Below, in pieces: positions 54,454 through 64,000 of a DNA stretch of 64,000 nt. The stretch covers positions 6,762,228 through 6,826,227 of the forward strand of contig OX439129.1 of NCBI GenBank assembly GCA_949318235.1. Reading direction: 5' to 3'. Below the pieces are notes generated by a model that was not told the DNA's origin, searched no databases, and was given only the letters and a program-made list of their open reading frames with translations. The position numbers and the translations under genes are program-made. How positions within the stretch are numbered: the first letter of the stretch is position 1; each line of letters starts with the position of its first letter. Source of the DNA: Ecdyonurus torrentis. Taxonomy: Eukaryota > Arthropoda > Insecta > Ephemeroptera > Heptageniidae.

Positions 54454-54939
54454 TTTACTATGCGCAGCGTATTTTAAACTATCTTTTTCAATATTTTCAC
54501 GACAAACCAAAGCTATTACACTTTACTAATTTCCAAAGAATGAACGATGTACACTTCACAAAGTCGCGGCTACTTGGAACTTCTGCTATATAAAACAGGT
54601 AGGTCAAGCTCCAGGTAGCCGCAAATTTGTAAAGTGTACAAGCTTCATTTGGACTCAAGCAAATCGTTTTATTAACATATTTTTGTTAATAAAGAGAAGC
54701 GTTGGATTTGTTTTTAATACATTCATTTGAAAGTGTAAATTTTAAATAATATTTCTACGCAATGAATTACTTATTATTTTTTCTTTAAATCGATAAAACT
54801 TTGATCAAATTATACAAATTAATTTTATTTTAATTTTACTTACTAGTTGTTGAATTACAAAGTAGTTACTATGTAAAATGATAAACAGGTTAACAAGAAG
54901 TACATAATAAAATATTATAATAATGATGTTTATTTTTGC
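54454..54939 (+). repeat. 480-bp direct repeat, copy 2
   Basis: Second copy of 53953-54431, 22 bp downstream. Carries the better-paired hairpin at 54549-54639. Confidence 0.9.
54549..54639 (+). other. Hairpin with TATA-like loop (copy 2)
   Basis: Arms gtacacttcacaaagtcgcg + gctacttgg and ccaggtagc + cgcaaatttgtaaagtgtac. Stem of about 35 positions with few mismatches; loop ctgctatataaaacagg. Both copies of the duplication retain arms and loop despite divergence. Confidence 0.55.
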
Positions 54940-55129
54940 ACTTATATAATGAGTTTATATATGAAGCTATTTATAATAAAAAATCCTTAAGATTATAATG
55001 TAATATACTTAATGTGTTGTACTTACAGTAAAAGGTAATTATAATTTGTTGTGTTACCATATTTTTATATTTATGTACTGGAGGGAGGCTTACGTGGTAA
55101 TGTGTTCCGGAGAATAATACGCTAATTAT

Positions 55130-55210
<81 letters not shown>

Positions 55211-55670
55211 AACTTGCGCTTCTTCAACTATCTAACTACAACTTACAATCTCTATATATGAAAGTACAATCACAGACAAATTTACAGAAAAAATTCCCAT
55301 TATTGTAAATATTTTTAGATTATAGGGTGTATGCGGATGACGTCATATTTATTGCGCTTGGAGGCCATACTGGAGTAGTGCATAACATTGCTCAGCATAG
55401 GACAAACTTCATTTAAGCCCATTTTCTTGGGAAATCGGTTCATTTTTTCTTATTATTATTTTTCTCACATACTTGAGATACTAATTCAACATATTTTTAG
55501 CATCAATGCTCTCAAAAACATTGCATATAGTGTTTTTAAACTAGCAAAATGATTTTATTTCCTATGCCACCCATGTTATTGAGTTATCCAACATGGCGTC
55601 AACTTTAACATGAATGCATAGACCCTATAGTTAAATATTACCAATATTTTACTATAAGGAATTGCATTGC
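54940..55670. other. Non-coding stretch around a (GA)n array
   Basis: Apart from the microsatellite at 55133-55209 only one TGACGTCA (55338) is notable. No gene. Confidence 0.5.
55133..55209. repeat. (GA)n microsatellite
   Basis: About 77 bases of GA dinucleotides. Confidence 0.95.
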
Positions 55671-56025
55671 TTAAAGGAATAAAATAGAAGAAAATATTTA
55701 TTGTATATATCACAAAACATTTCATGGGACTTACATAAATAATATTAGTTTATTTCGAATTCCAATTGTAGCTCCGTAGCAGTGATCAGAAAATTTTGAT
55801 TTATGCAACCCGCACAACATTTTTATTTTTTACTAATTTTTGCATGTTTCTGACATCAGAAATAGAAATATTCACGTAAATTGCATACTTTACAGTATTT
55901 TTACGCTCTCTCGTGGGGCTACATTAACATTCTGGTACAAATTGTCATCAGTTTTGAAGATCCTATTTTGTGTTTATTCATAAAAAAGCACCTTTTGTGT
56001 TATGTGGTGTATGGTTTTGTTTTAA
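55671..56025 (+). mobile_element. Family B element (copy 7)
   Basis: Left end TTAAAGGAATAAAATAG (diverged); all internal blocks present; palindrome reads tctgacatcagaaa. Right end weak (gtggtgtatggttttgtttt). Confidence 0.75.
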
Positions 56026-56710
56026 TGAAAATATGCATCTACATTTCAAAACAATGTAAAATAAAAATCATTAGTTAACATTTTAGTTTGTGCAGCAGTA
56101 AATATTTTGTCGTCGTTTGTACCCATGGAGCTACAACAATTACTTTATTTTTTCATAACCATATAATACGTACAGAACACTAAAGCCATGACCCACTAAG
56201 CTCTTCACAATTATTTTACATTGTTGCTCTATAACAATTGAACCTCGTACGATTGTTACATCAAACAATACAACTAAACATTTACCACTAAACATGCTTT
56301 TTAATTACATATTCAGCATTTTTTGTTTCTTCACTCATTTAATGCCAGCTTAATAGCATTTATTTCTATACACTTGTAAGGTAATAAGAGATGTTGTATT
56401 AATTACTCAATTTCTAAAGGTGCATACATATATTCGTTTTGTTGTTGTTGTTGTTTTAACTTTGTGCAACAAGATAATTATTCTCATTTAAAACTATGCT
56501 ATTTAATCAAAATAACTGAAAAATAAATACGTGAATGCGGTTATATTAATAAAAAAAATCATTTTCAAAATAGGATGTTGATATCTAGTATTATTTCAAT
56601 TATGTAAAATATTGTATCATATGCAGTTAAATAATATTATTTGGCAAAAAATTAGTAAAATGTTTTGTTATTGTTGTTGTTTTACGTCTGCTAATTTGTA
56701 AATATGTTAT
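56026..56710. other. Non-coding AT-rich stretch
   Basis: Short (GTT)n runs near 56441 and 56668. No gene. Confidence 0.5.
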
Positions 56711-56943
56711 TTAAAGGAATAGACCAGAAGAAAACATAAGCATTTATATTACAAAAAACTTGATGGGACTTACATAAATAACTTTAGTTTGACTCAAAAC
56801 ACAACTGTAGCAGTGATCAAAAATTTTCAATTTATGCAACCCGCACAACATTTTTGTTACTAATTTCTAGTCATGATTCTAATGAATAGTCACGCAAATT
56901 TCATACTTTACAGTATTTTCAAGCTCTCTCGTGGGGCTACACT
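56711..56943 (+). mobile_element. Family B element (copy 8), truncated
   Basis: Left end TTTAAAGGAATAGACCAGAA intact. The sequence follows the family to ctctctcgtggggctacac and then stops. The palindrome is decayed (attctaatga). Confidence 0.8.
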
Positions 56944-57431
56944 TTTTGAGGACAACTTTAATATGCTCTTTACTTTACTAAACTCAACTGCAAAGTAATT
57001 CTTCTCCACAACATAATATTTTTGCTACAGTATTAGAATAACAAAATTTTCTTCAACGTAATATATGAATATATAATTCCATATGCCCTTCGTCTTAAAG
57101 TGACTATATAATTATTTGATCAGTATCGATTTCCCATCTATACATTGGCAATTTCTAGTATAATTCTGACACTGATATATTCAAATTAGTTACATTATTA
57201 GCAACGATATAGGTGGTTCATTACAGAACAAATATTATTAGGAAAATTATGCATGAGTAAGCATTCTTAACTTAATTAGTTTTGTGGGGCATAAATTAAT
57301 TTAATTAATCATTTTAAATTATGCATTTGATGCAGGTATAATGTACTTCAGTGAAGAGAAAAGCATAATATAATTTTCTTATATCAAATTATGTTAAAAC
57401 AAAATGTGTATTTCTGGTTAATATAGTGTTC
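56944..57431. other. Non-coding AT-rich stretch
   Basis: Nothing recognised. Confidence 0.5.
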
Positions 57432-57800
57432 TTAAAGGAATAGACCAGAAAAAAACATTAGCATTTATATCACAAAACACTTGATGGTAATTGCACAAAA
57501 AAATATTAGTTTGTCTCAAAACCCAACTGTAGAGCAGTGATAACTATTCAGAAAAATTCAATTTGTGTAACCCGGCGCACAATATTTTCATACTAACTTT
57601 TACTTTTTTGTGACGTCAGAAACCGGAATTGTTAAGCAAATAGCACATTTTATAGTATTTTCATGCTCTTTTGTGGGGCTACATTTAATGGTAATTGGTT
57701 TTGGAGATCACATTTTGTGTTCAATAATTTAAAAAAAAACAAAAACGATGTTTCAGGCTTAAACCTATCAGGCCTAAACCTCGCTCTTTCAATTGAGTGT

Positions 57801-57893
<93 letters not shown>

Positions 57894-57948
57894 AACAAAG
57901 ACGAATTTTTATTATTTATTTCATTTCATTTGTGGTCTATGGCTTTAA
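57432..57948 (+). mobile_element. Family B element (copy 9) enlarged by an insertion and (TA)n growth
   Basis: Left end TTAAAGGAATAGACCAGA, right end TGGTCTATGGCTTTAA. TGACGTCA at 57611. Between the cattttgtgttca block and the right end lies about 150 bp of extra sequence, including a gtgtgtatgtgtg-(TA)n tract (57795-57888). Confidence 0.8.
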
Positions 57949-58076
57949 GTCATATAAAAGCCCTCAGAAATATGTAATGTGCCATAACTAATATCATATG
58001 TAGCTAAAAAAAATTGTATATAAAACTGCATCAGAATGACTTTGCCCACAAAATATTTTATTCACTTTTATTTTTG

Positions 58077-58268
58077 TCATTTATGTGACACATGATGAAT
58101 TTGTTTTATTTTTTTAAAACCAGGTAAATTTGCATTTAAATTTCCATACATGGTCGATAAATCAGTGATTAATTTACATACGAGCGTGCGGTTATCATTT
58201 TTGTACAAGCGCGAGTGTTTTGCTGCTTCGATGCAGATATCAACATTTTTGGCACTCAAATCATACAT
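58077..58268 (-). CDS. Possible small ORF or exon, unknown
   Basis: A 63-codon frame beginning ATG with an in-frame stop 9 bp upstream. The peptide is more protein-like than other short frames here: balanced charge, two Cys, an amphipathic stretch DICIEAAKHSRL followed by RTLVCKLITDLSTMYGN. A TATATAAA word lies about 50 bp upstream on the same strand, but it is the edge of a (TA)n array. I do not recognise a family. It may be a decayed exon or chance. Confidence 0.2.
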   Translation of the reverse strand: MYDLSAKNVDICIEAAKHSRLYKNDNRTLVCKLITDLSTMYGNLNANLPGFKKIKQIHHVSHK

Positions 58269-58317
58269 TGTAAATCACAAACGAAAAATTTATCACACGA
58301 AAAACACAAAAGTTTTT

Positions 58318-58417
<100 letters not shown>

Positions 58418-58631
58418 ACCTGGTAAATTTTAGATTGAGGACAAAATATCAAATAAAAAAAATTGATAAATTTTGCTTGTTTATTCTTTTTTTTTTTTTT
58501 ATTCTTATTTTTTTTTTGTACGTGAATTTTTTTTGGCAAGTAAATATTTGAAATTCTTCCTAAATTTTTGAAGTTATTCCTTTTATTTCTTTAGAAATTT
58601 TAGAAATTTTGATTTTAAAAGAGAAATATAA

Positions 58632-58740
58632 ATGCTGTTCGTAAACCCATGTTTTCTGCTACTAAAGTGACGATCAACTATGGTTATTCAAAATTGCGCA
58701 TTTTTGTGTGTGCTAGAAAATTGGGTTTACGAACAACACT
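58632..58740. mobile_element. Hairpin MITE
   Basis: Arms tgctgttcgtaaacccatgt and inverse ttgggtttacgaacaacact (about 25 bp) enclose about 60 bp. No gene; the 61-codon frame crossing it is incidental. Confidence 0.65.
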
Positions 58741-58877
58741 TATAAGTTACAAAATAATAAACTTTCTAAAAGATCATAAAATTAAATCTGAAAGTTTCAT
58801 TAAAAGCAAAGTATTTTATACTAATTACCTTTAAACATACTAAACTTTATTAATAATAATATTAGAAAATAGAGTTA

Positions 58878-59072
<195 letters not shown>

Positions 59073-59287
59073 TTAAATACATCCTTTTTTAAATTCTAGG
59101 AAATAAAAATAAAATAATATTTACCTAATGTGGTGTACTAATGTTACTGGAGCGTAATTTGATGCAACTTATTTACACTTATAAAGTTGCAGTTGTAAAC
59201 AATACACGGTACAAGTTAAATACAATGAAAAGATAAAAAAAAAACTACCGGTGCTAATGTAACAAGGATAGAGAAGTTATATAGTAT

Positions 59288-60763
<1,476 letters not shown>

Positions 60764-61116
60764 TTAAAGCCATAGTCCACATGGAAGAACACGCAGAGAA
60801 AACGTGCTTTTGAATGATTGAACACAAAATGTGATCTCCATAACTGTGATGACAATTTATATCAGAATTTAAATGTGGTCCCACCTCAGGAGAGCATGTG
60901 AATGCAAAGTATACTATTTTTGTGACAATTCTGGTTTTTTGACGTCAGAAACAGGCAAAATTAATATATAAATGTTGTGCGGGTTGCATAAATTGAAATT
61001 TTCTGATCAATGTTAAGGTGAGTTTTGAAATAAACTATATAATGTTATTTATGTAAATCCCATCACGTGTTTTTTTATGTAAATACTTATTTTTTTCTTC
61101 TGGTCTATACCTTTAA
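60764..61116 (-). mobile_element. Family B element (copy 10, complete)
   Basis: Left end TTAAAGCCATAGTCCACAT, right end CTGGTCTATACCTTTAA. TGACGTCA at 60940; gtgcgggttgcat and tttctgatca blocks intact. Confidence 0.85.
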
Positions 61117-61359
61117 CACACACATTCAAGAGCAATTACTGTTTATGAGCATTGAGTACCTCGGTGTGAATATAAAGCTTACATCAACTCATGGAGGCCT
61201 ACTTTGCTTATATATGACAGGTGTATTGTATGTACTCTCTGCACGTGTAAATTATATAATATAACAATCAAGTAACATGATAGTATGTAAATATTTTGGC
61301 AGTAATAATTGTCTAAAATTTTAGCGTATATGGGCAAAAAAGTAAATACGTAATGATCA

Positions 61360-61435
61360 TGCTAGCTTAATGCAGCAACATTTATTATGCATAACACCAT
61401 AATTATGTTATACTATAAATATGTTGATTACACGG
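61360..61435 (+). repeat. GCATAA-type repeat fragment (family G)
   Basis: atgctagcttaatgcagcaa, catttattatgcataacacc, ataattatgttata: the left part of the family as at 14672-14740. It runs straight into the SINE fragment. Confidence 0.55.
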
Positions 61436-61550
61436 CCTAAATCACATCCTGGCATTCACCATAACAGCCTAGAGAAACCAAGAAACTCTCCAATCACATC
61501 AATCTAGCACCTCGTCATGAAATTCATGTAAACACTGCTTGTATGCAACT
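61436..61550 (-). mobile_element. SINE fragment
   Basis: Contains acatcctggcattcaccata, acagcctagagaaaccaaga and the later gtcatgaaattcatgtaaac block. Neither head nor poly(A). Confidence 0.5.
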
Positions 61551-61708
61551 AAAATAATAAAGTATGAACAGTAACGATAACTACACAAACTATTATATGT
61601 TTAATAATAATAAATATGATCAATGACAATACTTAATTCTTATTCAAAAGATTTTAAAAGTAGCAAAAACTTTAAAAATTTGATATCTTTATAGTTATGA
61701 AACAATTG

Positions 61709-61710
<2 letters not shown>

Positions 61711-61768
<58 letters not shown>
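61711..61768. repeat. (GA)n microsatellite
   Basis: About 58 bases of GA. Confidence 0.95.
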
Positions 61769-61771
<3 letters not shown>

Positions 61772-62057
61772 ATCAGATTTTAGTTATATGTTATGTAATA
61801 TGTAAAAATTTATGTATCATACGCGACATTTATTTATTTTTTTTTCAGCACTTCATTATAATTAACTTATATTTTTTGTCAACAAGTTTGTATCTTATTT
61901 GAGTCCATTGTTGAAGTGATGTACCATCAAGTATACGTACTGCTTTGTCTACTGAAGACAACAAGAATGAAATGAATTGAAATCTTTTGACTTTACTACT
62001 ATGAAGTGACAAATACAATTTGTAGATAGGTTTTTTATTATCTTTATATATAGTGAG

Positions 62058-62114
<57 letters not shown>
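62058..62114. repeat. (GA)n microsatellite
   Basis: About 56 bases of GA. A shorter one lies at 62332-62361. Confidence 0.95.
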
Positions 62115-62115
<1 letters not shown>

Positions 62116-62752
62116 AGGGAAGATGTTTAGTTCTACATGATTGTAAGAATCGTATCTTGTTTTGTAACAAATCATCAAAGCGACTTGCACTCTCAATTTA
62201 TCAAAAGAAATAGAATGTAAAAACTCACAAAAATACAAGACTTTTTTTTTCTTTTCTGAGTGAATGTTCTCTCACACCTCGATTGTTTTCATGAGGAAAA
62301 AACATACAAAAGACAAGGACTAGAGAAGGACGAGAGAGAGACAGAGAGAGAGAGAGAGAGATGACTTTGTTTTTTAACATTTCTTGTGTTTGTACCGAAA
62401 AAAAACATTCAAAAAAAAAACTTTTTTTTTTCACATTTAATGTAATGTCACACTCATTAAGACTTTTTTTCCCCGTCTCTTAAATGACTCAAATTTTAAT
62501 TAAAAATACAAACTGTATAATTGTTATTACTAGCAATAATTGTGTGTATATTTCTTTTTTATTTTATGTGGATTCTTTAAGGATACATTACGTTTCGTAT
62601 AAGCTAAATAAAAAATAAGAGAGAGAGAGAAAAAAAAAACAGAAAAATTTCTGAAAGCTGAGCAATTAGTGAGGTTACTGTAAATTAAAAACACAAGAAA
62701 TTAAAAACAGAAAAAAAGGAGAAAAATCTTCAAGCCCTATATAGAGACCAAC

Positions 62753-62821
<69 letters not shown>
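62753..62821. repeat. (CT)n microsatellite
   Basis: About 67 bases of CT. Confidence 0.95.
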
Positions 62822-62824
<3 letters not shown>

Positions 62825-63230
62825 TATCTTTTGTACTATCCTGAAGTTTAAAGTTAATTTTTTGACCTTGCTTTGCATTTCAATAAATAAATACAAGTTT
62901 GCAGACGAGGTTCAAATTATATTTCATTTTAAGGACCATTTGAGTCAAATGTTGAATAAATTTTTATTAGAATTCATTTGCTGGGTACGGTGAACTTTAT
63001 TCTATTATTTAAAATACAGTATATATACCTGAATAATTACTTTTTACATTTAATTATTATTGAACAATTATGAAAATTGCGTAAACATACATTAGAATAT
63101 CAATCATATTTACCCAACAATGTTTAAGATTGTATATTCATAATATGTATTGTACAGTATATTAGTCAATTTATAAACAAATGCTGTGTAAAAAATATTT
63201 TATTAATTTTTATAAATTAAAAACAAAAAA
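62822..63230. other. Non-coding AT-rich stretch
   Basis: Nothing recognised. Confidence 0.5.
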
Positions 63231-63771
63231 GTTTCCAATTTGACGGAAATTGGTGGTAAATTTTAAATATTTACATTTACACGTTATCTTGAAACTGTAA
63301 TAACTTGAAAATTTGATCGTGTTTGCCATAACTAAACTTTTAAGTCACATTTCATCTTAAAGCGACTCTCCAGATCAGACATGTACTTTTATTTTATTAA
63401 ACACTTCATGGGATTCCCAAAAATACAATTATTTTGTCCAAGAACCCAATCGTGACGCTTTAAATACTCGTATATAAGAAAAATTTCAACTTGTGCAACC
63501 CGCAACACTTTTTCTATTGAACATCACTAGTCATGACGTCAGAAATAGTGCATGCATGTGTTTTTGCCTACTTTACAATTTTGCGAGCTCTTTTATAGAG
63601 TTATGTTTGGGTAATAATGAAATTCGATAATGTTACTGAGTGTCCCATTTTGTATTAATTTAAATAAAAGTTTATGTCGTTAGTTCCGGAGAGTAGCTTT
63701 ATATTAATTTTGTATTTCTTGACCGTTCAGTTTGTAAGATATCAGCCGGTCACCTATTCTCTTCAACGATT
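63231..63771 (-). mobile_element. Family A element (copy 4) interrupted by family B
   Basis: Left portion (63231-63356): tttacatttacacgttatct, atttgatcgtgttt, taagtcacatttcatctt. Right portion (63704-63771): tttgtatttcttgaccgttc, gtttgtaagatatcagccgg, tcacctattctcttcaa. These two parts join into the family A order, interrupted at the point where family B copy 11 sits. Confidence 0.75.
63357..63703 (+). mobile_element. Diverged family B element (copy 11) nested in family A
   Basis: Ends TTAAAGCGACTCTCC and GGAGAGTAGCTTTA. Internal order follows family B: aaacacttcatgggatt, caacttgtgcaacccgcaac, tgacgtcagaaat (TGACGTCA at 63534), gcgagctcttttatagagt, cattttgt. A distinct subfamily, judged by its ends. 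Confidence 0.75.
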
Positions 63772-64000
63772 TTGCAGGTACGATAGGACTTGAATGACTT
63801 TTTAAAATTTCGCGTGTCATTTGTTCAATGTTAAAAGATAGGGAATTGCGCCAAAAAATTGACAATCGATATTAGCGTACCTATAGAATCATTGATTGTC
63901 TTAACTTGTAAGTTTTATTAACTCCATGAGTGTAGAGAACAATATTATTGTATACATTATTACCTGTCAATACAATAATGTTAACTTTGATTATAATCTG
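63772..64000. other. Non-coding end of window
   Basis: Nothing recognised. Confidence 0.5.

Overview
This is 64 kb of metazoan, probably invertebrate, nuclear DNA. It is very AT-rich and almost gene-free. It is packed with microsatellites, homopolymer runs, short TTAA- or TA-flanked inverted-repeat elements and tRNA-derived SINE fragments. A 200-bp run of N (4805-5004) marks an assembly gap. There are no operons or prokaryotic signals. The only coding piece I can tie to a known family is one spliced exon at 5561-5810 (+). It resembles the C-terminal domain of Integrator complex subunit 6, and it is the main reason for calling the sequence animal. The species cannot be told from the sequence.

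Layout. 1-5.5 kb: non-coding DNA with SINE tails, two TTAA-type elements and a (GA)n tract. 5.5-5.8 kb: the INTS6-like exon. 6.6-23.7 kb: many small inverted-repeat elements, including a hAT-type element (8287-8812) with a perfect 8-bp target duplication. 24.3-25.4 kb: a 132-bp satellite grown from a dispersed repeat also seen elsewhere in the window. 27.6-28.0 kb: a GC-richer block of four repeat halves in interleaved inverted order. 29-34 kb: more elements and AT-rich desert. 34343-45500: the outstanding object, an 11,158-bp near-perfect palindrome (arms about 5.57 kb, spacer 27 bp) flanked by a 6-bp direct repeat AATATG and beginning AG / ending CT. 45.6-64 kb: further copies of the same small families, a full-length SINE (52302-52664, minus), a diverged 480-bp direct duplication carrying a hairpin with a TATA-like loop (53953-54939), and long (TA)n, (TG)n and (GA)n arrays.

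How the parts relate. The small families share TTAA/TA-flanked ends, so they probably use related transposases encoded elsewhere. They nest in one another, which gives relative ages. Many carry the palindrome TGACGTCA, found 20 times in the window. The giant palindrome carries no recognisable gene. Its target duplication and termini fit a non-autonomous element moved by a Polinton/Maverick-type integrase, but that assignment is inference.
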